Translations under genes and position numbers: made by a program
The notes under the pieces: model-generated
The model's database searches: none
Told to the model about the DNA's origin: nothing
The model's input: the letters and a program-made list of their open reading frames with translations, nothing else
Source of the DNA: Brachionus plicatilis
Lineage: Eukaryota > Rotifera > Eurotatoria > Ploima > Brachionidae
Direction: 5' to 3'
Assembly: GCA_010279815.1 (NCBI GenBank)
Contig: QEOQ01000204.1
Location: forward strand, 1,603,006-1,667,005
DNA: 64,000 nucleotides
Shown: positions 1 through 12,361 of the stretch, in pieces
Layout: every line of letters starts with the position of its first letter
How positions within the stretch are numbered: the first letter of the stretch is position 1

Positions 1-130
1 ATAAATTTTGATTTTCGAAATAATTTTTTTTGTACACATATTTTTGGTTCACCTAAAAAGTGAACACAACTGATCACCTATTTAGGTTGGGTAAGTTGGT
101 TCACCTTTTATGTGAACCAGTGATCACATA
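1..130. mobile_element. Right end of a DNA transposon, clipped by the window start
   Basis: The segment is packed with inverted and direct copies of GTTCACC/GTGAACC and TGATCAC words and ends in GTGATCACATAACGCAATAG followed by ACCC. That layout matches the right terminus of the complete element at 19197-20189 (GGTCACATAACATGCAAGACCC), so this is probably a diverged relative whose left part lies outside the window. No coding sequence is visible in it. Confidence 0.5.
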
Positions 131-419
131 ACGCAATAGACCCAAAATTAAAAATAATAAAATATAAAAAAAACATTAAAATGGATAAATTGAAATAAAA
201 GAGCAAAAGCCTTCACATGTTTTAATATTTGAGAGCTCAAGAAAAAAGAAGAAATTTTAAGGTAGCAATTTTAGTTTTTTCAATAAATAAATATACTTAA
301 TTATAAAATTAATTTTTTTAATTAAATTATTAGCCAGCATTTTATCTTTTAATAGAAACCAAAACTTATCTAAACTTCAAAGCTTTGCGTTGAAGTTTTT
401 AATTATCATAAAATTTTTG

Positions 420-530
420 AAATTTACTTTCTTCTATGATCACAGATTAAAATTTGGTGATCATTTATGTAATCATGTATTATCACAAATTATGTGATCA
501 TATAATTACTGATCAGTTTCGTTCACGAAA
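420..530. repeat. Degenerate TGATCAC-rich repeat
   Basis: Several copies of (T)GATCA(C/T) in both orientations occur within about 100 bp, the same word that dominates the transposon end at 1-130. It is probably an eroded subterminal region of that family; no clear terminus can be placed. Confidence 0.3.
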
Positions 531-2790
531 TCAGCAGAAGAAAATAAAAAATTGTTTTTAAAAAGTTAATCTAATTTTGGACAAGATTGAATATTAATTT
601 TATTAGTTGTGAAAAATTTTTAAATCTTATTTGATTATAATTTTGATGAATCAGCGATTGCTTTTATTATTAACCCTCAAGAAACCGTATACAAGATTCT
701 ATAGCTAATTAATATTTATAAAATCCCAAAACGATCAAATTAATCTTTTAAGTGTACCTAACTAGACTGTCTTAAGTACACTTCTTTATTTGAAAAAATT
801 GTTATGTTTATTACAAGCAAAAGAAACGCTGATTTACCAAGTATAATAGAGATTTTTTTAATGTTCTAGACAATTAGTCAATATATTATTATAAATTAGT
901 CATATATTGTTCTTTTTCAAATATTTTATTTAAACAATTTTTCAATTTAGAACAAAATTCTTTATAGAAAACTGAATCCTTATTAAAATATGCCAATTGA
1001 AGGAAAGTTATTTTTTCCTCTAAAAAAAAATGGTATCGTACTGAAGCTTAAATTAAATAAATTAAAAGGAAAAATAATAAATTAAAATTGGATAAAATAC
1101 ACATCTATAAATTCGATTATATATCAAAATTTTGTATACAAACTTAGTTTTATTTATATATTGTTTTCAATACCTTTTACAGGACTCCAATTGATCTTTT
1201 TCACATTTTTCAAATATTATTAATTTAGTAACATCGTGTAATTTATTTATCGAAAAGAAAATTTTTGAATTTTTGTACCTCAAGAATTTTTCTCTCCCAA
1301 TTTTCTCATAAATTTTGAACAATAGAATAAAATTTTTTTTTCATTTTTCGGAATTTATTATAAAACTATTCAACAAAATTTTAAGTTGAAAAATTAAAAA
1401 TCATACATTTATTGTAAATGCTATTAAATTTTTCATTATCAATTTATAATTTAAGCACTTAAAACTAGCTAAAGTATATGTAAGAATTATAAAAAAAATC
1501 TTAGTTTACTTGTTATCTTTCCTATTATTTCGTTTATAAAATGAAACTTAATGATAAAACGATCAATAAATTTTTAATCATTTCCAGTCAAAATCTACCC
1601 CATTATCCTCAAAAATAACCTTTGTTGAATGGAATATTGAAGCAGTTCAAAGACACGATTTTGCTTTTTATAGCTTTCAAAAATTTTATCATGAGAACCT
1701 TATTTATTTTTACAGACTTTAACAAAATATAAAAAAATATTTAATAACAATTTGAAGCTTAAAAATTAAAAAAATGGACAGTTAGCTTTTAAAATAAATC
1801 ATCAAAATAAATTTTGAATTAATATTTCATATTAATAAAAAGTAAACAAAAACTTTAAATTTTATAAAGATCAATAATGAACATAAAATCTTTAGAAAAA
1901 ATAATAAAAAAATATTTAGAAAAAAATTTTCGTTGTTTTTAAAGTTTATTGTTTACTTCTTTGTCTTTAAAGCCACACTTTATCTTATTAATTCTCTGTT
2001 TAACAATTTTTTAACACTTTTATGATTAATGAATTTTTGAATTTTGTGTTTTTTTCGTTACTAGTACACTTTCGCCTCCTGAGCTCTTAGACAAAAAGAA
2101 AGGAGTATGAGTCCACTTCAAGCCCATTCATTTTAAAATGTCTCACTATGCACCTGTTGGTGCATGAAGTTCCTAAAAGGCATACTTTAAAAAACACTTA
2201 TTTTGTTCAAGGGATCAAAATTCTTAGTACAACCACGGAACTTAAAAAATCTGAAAAATTTCCACAGACAACTAGCAAAATCGGCCATTCTACATTCAGA
2301 TGGAAGGACGGCTAGCAGTAACTTTTAGAAAAAAAAATTAAAAAATCATCCTCGGTCAACTGAAAACTGATCAAGATATCAAAAAATTTTTCACCAATAT
2401 TAACATTTAATTTAAAAAATAAAAAAAAAAATTTTTGTGACAATACTTAAAGATACCCTCTTAAAATAAAAATAGAAAATATAAGTTGAAGAAAAAAATC
2501 CGAAAATCTTAAATTTTTTTAAATTTGTAAATGTCTTATTTTTACAACTTATAAATTTAAAAAAATATAAATTATTTTGTATGTGAGAATACTTTTAGAT
2601 GCATTCGTAAAGCAAACATAGAAAAGTAAGTTGAAGAAATAAAAAAAATCAAAATATTGAAAATTAGCAAAAATAAAATCCCCGAAGATAGAGAATAAAA
2701 AAACACTTTCAATTTATATTGAAAATGGTTTCGAATTAAAATTTTAATGCAAATGAAAAATAAAAAATCAAAGCCAAAATAATCTTATTA
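531..2790. other. AT-rich non-coding stretch, probably talin intron 2
   Basis: No open frame with coding character is visible. If the talin gene starting at 3190 continues to the left, this is part of an intron longer than 2.7 kb. A less AT-rich block at about 2086-2330 was read in all frames and gave nothing recognisable. Confidence 0.45.
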
Positions 2791-2798
2791 AGTCTTAC

Positions 2799-3190
2799 CC
2801 CGTTTTTGAGCAAATAATAGTCTAATGAACGTCCATTATCAAGCCAAGTTCCTTTTGACGGATCACTATTTGCTATGAAAATACCATAATTTTCAGCTTA
2901 AAAAAAAACAAGCAAAGCATGAATTTATTTTTATTAGTAGAAATTAAAATTTTAAATTACAACTTACCATTAATGGAATTTGTTTCCGGTATTTTTTCCC
3001 TTATTATTTTAAGAGCGTCGAACACCAAAGTGCCCGGGTTAAATTGCAGGGTTTTAGCGATGTTCTGATCAACAAATCTGACTTTAATGGAGAGTAGAGT
3101 CGAAGCCGATGAATTTGAGGCCGTCGACGTCGATAGGGAAGACGGACTTGTAATCAATACTGGATTGCAGCTATTTTCCATATCAAACAA
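2799..3190 (-). CDS. Talin, N-terminal F0 region (coding exons 1 and 2; gene continues off the left edge)
   Basis: Talin links integrin tails to actin at adhesion sites. Exon 1 (3190-2968) starts at an ATG and gives about 40 Ser/Thr-rich residues. A block follows that reads SIKVRF...KTLQFNPGTLVFDALKI and then IREKIPE, close to the talin F0 consensus (KTMQFEPSTMVYDACRIIRERIPE, from memory). It ends at ATTAATG|gtaag in phase 1. Exon 2 (2896-2799), after a poly-pyrimidine tract and aag, continues in frame with NYGIFIANSDPSKGTWLDNG and LDYYLLKNG, matching the next part of F0, then donor GGG|gtaaga. No further talin exon is visible to the left, so the following intron must exceed 2.7 kb. The 40-residue leader before F0 is longer than in vertebrate talins; a later start cannot be excluded. 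Confidence 0.88.
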
Positions 3191-3199
3191 ACGTCATAG

Positions 3200-3660
3200 A
3201 ATCAAAATTTAAAATATTCTTTCGTGTCTAAACTTATATTTAAAAAAAAGCTATAATTAAGGAAGTATTATAAAGATTAGTCTTTAAATTAAGAATTATA
3301 AATGCGATTTCCGACGCTAAAATCTGTAATAAAAGCATCCTTTTATCCTCGTTACATGTTTGCTTAAACAATAAAAGCTAATAAATGCAAATAGAGTCAA
3401 ATAATTTCGTTTGAGACACGTCAGTATACAAAATTTCCCAGTTTTAATTAGTTTTACGAGGAAACGGCTTGTGTGCCTGCGCCATCAAAATTATTAGTCT
3501 CAATCGATTTGTTTACAAGTTGTTGTTGGGCCTAAGTCTCTTTTAAATCTTTTTTAAATCGCGCTGAGCTCTAATTTGATGCAGCCCATTCTAAGCTAAT
3601 TGAATTTTCTGAAATTAGCTGCCTTGCTACCAAATCTTCAAAAAACCACTCTTCTTAAAA
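3200..3660 (-). promoter_or_regulatory. Possible talin upstream/5'UTR region
   Basis: Immediately upstream of the talin ATG the sequence becomes noticeably less AT-rich (about 3415-3640) than the surrounding spacer and has no convincing reading frame. Position and composition suggest promoter or 5'UTR, but no defined motif is claimed. Confidence 0.25.
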
Positions 3661-5380
3661 TCTCTTATCTCTCTCACTTTATACTTTCTTTATCTAGGAT
3701 TCGCAGAAAATTATGCTTCTGTTCTTGGCATTCTTATCACTGTGACATATATTGATTTTAGCTTATATTAAAATGGAAATATGAGCCTAGAAAACATAAC
3801 TTTTTTATTCTCATTTCATCCAAATATCAAATTTAATAAAAATGTCCTGCTATAACCCAATAATTGAGTTTGTTAATTTTAAAAGAAAATCTATAGATCC
3901 TTTTGAAAAATGTTTTTAAGTTTGAAATTTTGAAGAAAATTTCTCAATTTTATAAAATAGAAAGAGAAAAAGAAAGAATTATTTTAATTTTATTTAAATA
4001 AAAGAAAAAAGTTTAATAAAAAAATATTTTTTATATTTTTTATATTATGATATTTTCTGAAATTTAATTAAAATTAAAAAAAAAATTATATTAAGACTCT
4101 GGTTATTTTAAATGAGACAGTCAAGAATGAATAAAATAAAAAGTGATGTGCAATTAAAAATCTCTGAAGGCTATTTAAGCAGAATTTGCCAAAAACCTAT
4201 AAAAAGTCTTCAGAAATAAATGCAAAAAGTCATTAAATTTTTTTCAAAATATACTCTAAAATTTATTAAAAAAAGTTTAATTTTAATAGAAAAAAATAAA
4301 AATACAATTTATCTATAGAGTTATTTTTCATTAATTAAATATAGTTCGCCTAGAATAATAAAAACCCTCTGATTAAATTGAGGATTTATTTTAAAAATTG
4401 GAGTTTGTTCTAGCTGAAAGCTTATGATTTTGCTTTCTTAAATTTTACCATATTTTTCAAAATCTTAAATTTCAATAAAACGTTAAAATAAAAATATTTT
4501 ACAGGAAATTTAAAATTAGTTTTATTCCTTAAAATTAAATAAAATAAAATTTTCTGCTCAACAAACTTTCGATTTGAAATGTTGAAAAATTAAAAAATTT
4601 TAATTTTCAATTAAACTAGGAAAATTCTAATACTAAAACTTTTAATTTTGTTCATTAACTTTTTTTTGTTACTAATTTTTTTAAATAAGTAAACTTCGAA
4701 AAATATTCACTTTTATTTTAAGCTAGAAAAAAAAATTTTATACCAAATTTAGAACAAAAATCATAGAATGGTTAATTTTTAAAAAATACTTAAATCTTAT
4801 TTAACTTTCTTAACTCTTAAGTGTCCAAACTCTGGTCAAAATGAGCCAAATTTTTTATTTTTTTGGTCGACCATTGACGTTAAATCAATTTTTATTTAGC
4901 TTTGACTTATTTGGATATCTATTATTTTCAACTAGTTCTTTATTTTTTTGGAAAATTTTGGTGAATTTTCCAAAAATATTGGTAAAAAATAAATAATTTG
5001 CAAAAAAATTATTTCTTAATGCTATAAATTCTGGAAATCCTGCGAGATACGAACCTTATCTACATATGTTCAGCAAATTATTCTATCGTAATTAAATCCT
5101 AAATCTCGTAATAGATAACTCCAAAAGTAATCAATTTGGCCCTTGGCACTTTTTATCTTTTTAGACCATTTAGTTTTTTCAACATGAGTCGGAAATAAGA
5201 CGCTAAAAATAATAGATTGCCGTTCACTTGATTTAAACTATAATTTATAATAAACCCAGAAATCTGTTTGAATCTGGCTTGATTTCCTGTTAAGAATCTA
5301 AACTTCAAAATGATTTATAAGAGCTAAGTAAAACAATTGTTTTATTAAGCCAAGATGTTTCTTAATTATGCTTCAAATGG
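3661..5380. other. AT-rich spacer
   Basis: Homopolymer-rich DNA with no coding frame, terminal repeat or RNA gene that I can recognise. Confidence 0.5.
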
Positions 5381-5431
5381 TTTAGTTTAAAAAGTGAATA
5401 AAAAAATACTCTTTTCCTGTGGTTGTCGGAG

Positions 5432-5587
5432 GGTGCCAATTTTAAAAAGCCATTTTTTATCTTCATCTTTAAAATTACCTTCAAATACTTGAATTTCTAT
5501 TTTTAATGATTTTTTTTGTTGACTAAAATTATGATCTCGAGCTCTGAGCGTTGTCGGTGGTGGCAGATCTAAAAAATAACCTTTCAC
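5432..5587 (-). CDS. Weak candidate exon, unknown protein
   Basis: On the minus strand, after CCACCTTTAG, an open frame reads GYFLDLPPPTTLRARDHNF and continues with a charged segment rich in Lys and Asp/Glu. The composition is more protein-like than neighbouring frames and a cag/tag-type acceptor precedes it, but the donor is unclear and I recognise no family. It may be an internal exon of an unrecognised gene or chance. Confidence 0.2.
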
Positions 5588-6011
5588 TAAAGGTGGATCA
5601 GCGCGATGGGATAAAAATTAGATCTCGACTTGAGAAATCGAAAACTTATTTCGCATTTTTCATCAATCCAACTTTTGATCAAAAACAGAGATTATAAATT
5701 TAAATCTTTCTTTAACATGGCACCAAAAATAGCAAAATATTAAACAATCATTAAATACCAATTTAAATGTCTTCAATTTGACAACAACAACAAAAACAGC
5801 AAAAAACTCAGAAATTTTTTTTATCAAAAAATTTAAATTTAAAAATTTTAAATTAAATAAAAAAAAAACCTTCTAAATTTTTGCAAGTAAACTTGAATTA
5901 TTCATTGCTAATTCTTATCTAAATTAGCTGAATTTTTAGAAAAAATTAGTAATATGTTAAAAAATTTGGAAATTTTAATCACCGACTAAAAGTCTTATCT
6001 AATTTTTTTAG

Positions 6012-6208
6012 GTAAGCCTAGAAGAAAAAAAAGCACCACAAGATTCACAAAATAATTGGGCGCGCTTGCTCCAACACCAGGTCATCGCTTCTCATAATAT
6101 TGAGTTTACCGCTAATTCAGCCCATTCTCCTTATTTGAACTATATCGTTGTATTTAACATTTTAGCAACAACAACAACGAAACATAAAGAATTATTCATA
6201 TCATTCAG
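6012..6208 (+). CDS. Candidate internal exon, unknown protein
   Basis: A tract TTTTTTTAG precedes an open frame of about 65 codons that includes EEKKAPQDSQNNWARLLQHQ and then HNIEFTANSAHSPYLNY, ending near TTCAG|gttaag. Base composition is clearly less AT-rich than the flanks and the residue mix is protein-like. There is no start or stop codon, so it would be an internal exon. No flanking exons were identified and the family is not recognised. Confidence 0.3.
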
Positions 6209-6219
6209 GTTAAGCAAAA

Positions 6220-7260
6220 AATAAAATATTTATGAATGCAAACTAACTTGAGCATATTTTATTAGTCCGAGAATGACCAAGTAATGCGAATTTATTTCAA
6301 ATGAACTTAAGCTATTTCAAAAAAAATCCATAATTTCAATTATTAACATATTTATGAACATTCGAGCTCAGATGGTTAGTGTTAAAAGTATTAGCATAAA
6401 ATAGGCAAAGAAATGCGAATTTAAGCAAAGAGAAGGCTACCACTTATCAATCAAAATAGAAACTTTGAAACTTTCCGTCAGAATCATTTCACTTGACTAT
6501 TGATCCAAACTAGTTTAATTTTTTTTTTCAAAAGAAATTCATTTTTTTTATCCTAAATAGCTCTTTTCTTAATGAGAACGTAAAATAACTTGCAGCAGTA
6601 ATCAAAGTTTTTAATTAAATAAATTGAATATTTCAAAATTTGCTTCTACCTCGAGATTTGCACTGAACTTTTAATAATTGCTTTCTCTCCGAGTCCATCG
6701 CTGAAATCGATATTTAATTTAAGATTTTATAAATTAGCCAAGCAATCATCGTTTACCTAGGAGAATTTTTAGTTTTAAGAAAAACTGTGACATGAGCATG
6801 CAAACTCAAAAAGATTAAAAAAGTTGGGTTCGACTTTTAAAATAACTTTGAAAATTGCATTGAAAAGCTTAGATTTAAAAAACATTTTTTTCTTATTTTT
6901 TTTTTCGAATAAAATTGGAGATTTATTTTTTTTGACAATATTTTTGTGCAAAATTTATTTTAATGAATTTTCACAACTTGTATTATTTATGAAACAATTA
7001 ACAAGCAGAATAAAGATTTTTATTTACCATAAAATTGATTAATTTTTCTCAAAGAAATAAAAAAATACATATTTTTTTTCAAATCTCAATATTATCGATT
7101 CTGAAATCGGTCATATCATTGGAATCAAATATTCAAACAAACAATGATCATGATTATGCCCTCAAAGTACTGAAGAAATCCAAAATTTATTCAAAATTCA
7201 AAATGATTTTCACATTATTTTAAATTCTATTCTGTTCCATTCTAATTCCTTTATGGTCAA
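6220..7260. other. AT-rich spacer
   Basis: Only short Phe/Lys/Ile/Asn-rich frames typical of AT-rich noise are present. Nothing supportable was seen. Confidence 0.5.
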
Positions 7261-7263
7261 AAA

Positions 7264-7345
7264 CTGAGGTATTGACAATGAGAATATTAAAAGTAAGAAT
7301 CCTATCTGTTCTTTTTTGTACTTATTGTTCTTTTTGATAATTAAA
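7264..7345 (+). mobile_element. Solo terminus of the 58-bp-array transposon family
   Basis: The string GAGGTATTGACAATGAGAAT, followed by ATTAAAAGTA and then TTTTGTACTT and TGTTCTTTTT words, is a close match to the left end of the 9.85-kb element (GAGGTATAGACAATGAAAAT, ATTCAAAAGTA, then TACTTTTTG repeats). No matching opposite end or transposase lies nearby, so this is a relic or a solo end of the same family. Confidence 0.65.
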
Positions 7346-7420
7346 ATAAAGATTTTAATTAATTAATAGTTTAAATTATTAATTTTTATTTTAACTAAAA
7401 TGTCTTTAATTTACAGCATA

Positions 7421-7462
7421 CCCGAATCCGTAAAACAGGGCTCCGCCTCGGACTCCGTTTAA
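7421..7462. repeat. GC-rich hairpin word related to 58837-58872
   Basis: A short GC-rich island (CAGGGCTCCGCCTCGGACTC) in very AT-rich DNA resembles CCAGGGCTTCGCCCCGGACC at 58851. Both contain a GGGC-loop-GCCC(C) type self-complementary core and both are followed by an AT-rich tail. Confidence 0.4.
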
Positions 7463-8755
7463 TTATTATTAATATAATAACCAAAAATTACAAAAAGGAA
7501 AATGCTTTTTTATTAGTTAAACCAAATTGTCTATCCATGAAAAATCTAGCGGAAAATTAAGGCCAAAGAGTTTTTAGTTTTTAAAATAAATGAAAACAAT
7601 TATAGAAGAAAAACATTTTTTTATGTAATATTTAAAATTTTTTTAAAATGAAAAATTAGTAATTTAAAATTAGTAATTTAAAATTAAATTAATAAAATAT
7701 ATGAAATTGAATCATGATTTTAGATTCTCAGTGATTTAGGTTAATTGATTATGACCTTAAATAATCTTCTCTTTTTAACTTAAAAATTGACAGATAACAA
7801 AATTTCCTAAAAATAACAAAAATGTGTTTCGGATGTTCAATGTGTTTTTGGACTTTTCCTTTTTATATTTTCCAAAACCCACTCTATTAACGGATGCCAA
7901 AAAATGATTGTCTAAAAGCTATAATTGAAAAAATTAATGATCCAATTTAGAATAGATAATTTTGGTAAGGCATCTGGCTTGGATATTACAGGATAAACAT
8001 AACACTGCTCATCCAAAAAACATATCTTGCTTCATAATGGCTAAATAATAAAGATGATTCAAATAGTTCATTTGGAAAAAAGTTCCAATTTACTAATATA
8101 TTAAAGAAAAGTTTACTCTATGTTGGTTCTTCATGATGATGAAAATTAAAATAAGGTTTAGATCTAATTTTCATGTATAAAAGTGTTTGATAGAATTAAA
8201 AAATGCAGTAAAATAATTTAAAAACTTTACAAAGGAAAAAATTATCAAATATTAAAAAAGAAATTTTCGATAAAATTTACACCAAATTGTAAAAATTGAT
8301 CTTTTGATAGAAAGGATTATAAAACATAACTGATTTGAATCTCTGAGATGAAATTTAAAAAAACGAACAAGTAAAAAATCCAATTTTGAAATTAAATTAA
8401 ATAAAATTAAAAAAAATAAAATTTGAAAAAAATCGAAAAAAAAAGTAATCTTAATATTTCTTATGAAGAAGTTTGTTATATGCATTTTTATTCGAAGCCA
8501 AAAAACCTTAAAAATGAATGGCGATTACAAAGAATCAAAAAGGAATCTTATAACTGCGGAGTATATGAATTTCAAATTGAAATTTAAAATAAGTTATTAT
8601 TTTTTATAAAAAATCTTTTTTATTAATAAAAATTCAATTATAAAACAAACTTATTAAATTTTTATAAATTAATTTACTTAATTAATTAACTCAATTTTAT
8701 TGGTATTTTGATTGAAACTTATATTGAATTTTAACCTTTTCATGTTTATTGCATA
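7463..8755. other. AT-rich spacer
   Basis: No gene, terminal repeat or RNA gene recognised. A minus-strand frame around 8252-8485 is Phe/Lys/Ile-rich and looks like compositional noise. Confidence 0.45.
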
Positions 8756-8757
8756 CA

Positions 8758-9010
8758 AATTTACAATGCACTTCTATTCCATTTGTTTTCAGAATGGTGA
8801 AGGAGTACTAAACAATTTTTGAAGATTGTTCAAAAAATAATCCTTTTTGTAATTGTTACTTTACTATTTCCTGAACCGTTCAATAATTAAACATGTAGCA
8901 CATGTTAATATTTATTACAATTTGTCTATTTTAATTATCTTCTGTATTTTTTTTTGATCTGAAGGAGGCTCCTTCAAGTTCAGTACATTTATAAAATATT
9001 AATAAATAAC
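8758..9010 (+). mobile_element. Decayed LINE 3' end
   Basis: The residues SIPFVFRMVKEY (about 8778-8812) parallel the C-terminus of the LINE at 12446-12837 (SVPLILRLVEEY). A shared 3'UTR word, TGTAATTG(T/C)TAC(T/C)TTACTATTTC, follows, and then ATCTGAAGGAG, the family's 3' marker, and an AT tail. It is a 5'-truncated, non-functional non-LTR retrotransposon copy. Confidence 0.55.
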
Positions 9011-9082
9011 AAAAAATAAAGAGTGGCTTTTCAAAATATCTGATGGTCTTACTGTTTTAGACCTGTTTGATGGTCTTACTAT

Positions 9083-9301
9083 TTGCTCTACCTAAATAAA
9101 TTGACGAGTTTATTCACAATCGAGAATCTAGCAAGAAATTTTCGATGGCAAAAATATAGACTAGTAATAAATAATACAAGGATAAGTCAAAGGGAGCATT
9201 TATTGTTTATTGGAGTAGTCGAAAAATGGTATCAAGCTGCTTATGGTTCTCAGTTTATTATCCATCAGAAAATATATAAAATTATCAAATTATTTGTTTG
9301 A
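9083..9301 (+). other. Unrecognised short open frame beside a LINE end
   Basis: An open frame includes ENLARNFRWQKYRLVINNTR and REHLLFIGVVEKWYQAAYGS, a more balanced composition than the AT-noise frames around it. No start context, splice sites or family could be identified. It could be a remnant of transposon coding sequence. Confidence 0.2.
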
Positions 9302-9309
9302 TATGTTCA

Positions 9310-11850
9310 AACTAATTTATTTAAAGTAATAAAAATTTTTTAAATTTTTAGAAATTTTTTTATCTCTCAACTACTAATGTTTCATTTAAAATTATCGGGG
9401 TTCTCTATTTTATAAGAAAATACATTAAATATATTTTGGTTAATATTCATTTCCTGAAAAATTTTTTATTTTAATTTTTGGGGTTATCTATCAGATTCGG
9501 ATGACTGAAAATCAACTATTTCCAAACTATTTTATAAAATACCACATTGTTTACTTAAAAAATGGACCCATCAATTTATAAAATTTGAGTAGTCTTGTTA
9601 AACTCGATCAAATTCATTCGGACCCTATTAGATCTTGCAGTCTGGTCTCCTATTCAAAAAGGAAATATAATTATCCCTATTTGAATAGAACTATATTCAG
9701 CTACAAAATTAGATATTTTAATAAAATTTTTGAAAATAATTGTGTAGTTATTTTCTATTTGAGAGGATGTAGGATCCGACTTTTTGAATTTATGAATTAA
9801 ATAGCTTTAAATTTGGTTACTCTTTACCAAAGAATAAAAGCAATTTTTAAGCCGATTTTGAGTGGTGAATGAGAAGAAATTAAACAAATCGGCTGACATT
9901 GCGTCCCTGACAGCATGATTACTAATTTTCATTAATAAAGCTATTAATCAGGTGGTCGAAATATTTTTGCGCATCCTGAAGGATGACTATGATAAACCAC
10001 AACTATATAAATTAAAAGAGCTAAGAACAGAGAAAATTAAAAAATTAGTGCTAAATAAATCAAATAAAGAAATGAGAATGTAAAATTAAAAAAAAATATA
10101 TACATCCTGAATCAACATAAAAAGAGAGAAAATTTTTTTGGAAAGATTAAAACTCTACTGACTATTGTAAGTGTCACTTGGACTAATTTTTTTTTTCATT
10201 AATTTTGTATCTAAAAATATAAAGGAAAAATTTTTTATAATAATTTTTTTTAAAGAAAAATGAAAAAAATTTCCTAAAGAAGCTTAAAGCTTTCATTAAT
10301 CTTACAAAAAGTCTAAATAAAGATTTAAATTAACACTAATGGAAGAAAAAAATTAACAAAAATCAGATAATAATGAGGAATAAGGCTGAAAATTAGATCA
10401 GTTAAGAAATTTCTTTTATAAAATATTGACATTTAAAAAAAGTAAATGAACTAAAATAAATTTAATGAAAATATTTAACAGCTCATTTTTTCCAAAAAAA
10501 AATGATTGATTTGAAATTAAGAATTTATTAATTTAAATTTAAAAAAAAAAAGAATTCTTTTTATATTTTTTATTGATTTTAATTCACTTGATTAAACTTG
10601 CATTAATCTAAATCTAATCTCATTCGAAAATCTCGAATCTATTTCGGGTAGACTTACATTTTCATCAACGATTAATGAGTTTATCTTTATTTAAATATAT
10701 AACTGATCTTGGTATCTAAAAATCTCTTTTGTTTAACTTGTTTGCCGAGTAAATAAATCAGTCCGAGAATTTGTTGTAGCATTTAAAACTGACTAAAGTT
10801 CAGTAGGTAAATCATAAATAATAGAGACTGATTTTTCTTAATAAAGAATTTAAATAGTTATTTAAAAAATAATAAATAGGTCAATTCTGTTTTAAAAAGA
10901 CCTAGAATCCAAAGAATCGTTTAGAAAATTTTTAATTTTTGATATTCTAAAAAAATCAATCAAATAAACTTAAACATCTAAGATACTTACATATCAAGTA
11001 CTTTCTGAAAACGATCTTATGAGGAGTATAATTTATGCTTTCAATTAACACACTAGAAGTTTTTCTAGTAGTCCAGAAGTTTGTATTCATTCGAGACAAA
11101 AAATGCTGAAAACTCAGTCATTATTAATTCAAAATTTAAAACTAAATAAAAACAATTTTTTTGTTAAATTTCGAAAATTATCTTTCTTATAGTTTTCGAT
11201 TTTAAATATGAGAATAATTTTAACTTTTAAAAAATTTTAAAATATAAGTTTTAGAATTAAAAAATCTGCGCTATTTTTGCGAAAAAAATTGTTGTAACGG
11301 CGTAAAATTTTGATTTTTTTTTAAATAAATAATTCTAATTTAAATGTGTTTGTCTTAAAACTAAATTTTTTTTTTTTTAATTCTAAACCAAATAATATTT
11401 TTAAATGAAAAATGCTCATAAAAATATCATGAAGTTCATAAATCTTTTAAACTATTTTCTTATCTAGATCGAAATTCTTTTTTAGAATTTGGATTTCAAA
11501 CATATTAAATTAGATAAATTATTCTAAAACCCGGTATCTGAATTTTAGGGAAAGATTGATAAGAGACTACTAAGAAAGATAACTTTCAAAGGAATGTATC
11601 TATAGTAATGCGACATCCCTGTCGATATCAGTACATTGGTTAGCTTAATTATAAGCATTTAAGTGTTAAGATAGCATAAAAGACTGACCAAAAGATTTTA
11701 ACGTTTAAAATTACATTTTTGTTGGAATTATGAAAAAAAGTTTATTTTTTAAATAAATTTCATTTCAATAAAATTAAATTTTTTTAATAGAATTATTTAA
11801 AAAAAAACAATTCTATTTAATGTTTTATATTTAAGAAATCTTTCTTAACT
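9310..11850. other. AT-rich spacer
   Basis: No supportable gene or repeat boundary was seen across this stretch. Confidence 0.45.
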
Positions 11851-11869
11851 TCTATTAAGATCTGAAGCT

Positions 11870-12360
11870 TTTAATGGGAGCATGAAGCAGAGCAGAGTGA
11901 TCCTATCAGAAGGGCAGCTTAGACTAACTCTCAGAGTTTGGACACTATACTCATAAATAAAGACATAGAAGTCCTACAGAAGGTGTAGAAAAGAGCCGTT
12001 CAGACTAAGTTGGTGTCCAGAATTCGTAATAAGGCTTCACAAGACTGAACAAAAAAAAACAAGGGGTGACATAAAAAAGCTTTTCAAACTTCAAAGGGAA
12101 ATTAATCAGGTAAAATGGATAAGACCTTTGATAAAAGCTATAATTTCAAATCAATTTTAAGTGAAAAAAATGTATCATAAACTATGATGAAAAGCTTAAA
12201 GGCATGCATTTAATACGAATTGTTTACGATTGTCAATTAAATTAACTTAAAAATTATTTAGAGAAATGTGCCAGAAAAATTTTTCAGACCTAATCGAAAT
12301 TGCTTAAATAACTGATTTGTTTATTTAAGTTATTAAGATGACTTTAAAAATATAAATTTA
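11870..12360 (+). pseudogene. LINE reverse-transcriptase C-terminal remnant
   Basis: Broken plus-strand frames give KDIEVLQKV, KRAVQTKL and then GDIKKLFKLQREINQVKW. These correspond to the post-catalytic RT region of CR1/L2-like non-LTR elements (KDIELLE..QRRATK and GDLI.LFK..NG..., known family features). Stops and frameshifts are frequent. The stretch 12180-12360 is homologous to 21340-21520, so both are copies of one old repeat. Confidence 0.6.
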
Positions 12361-12361
12361 T

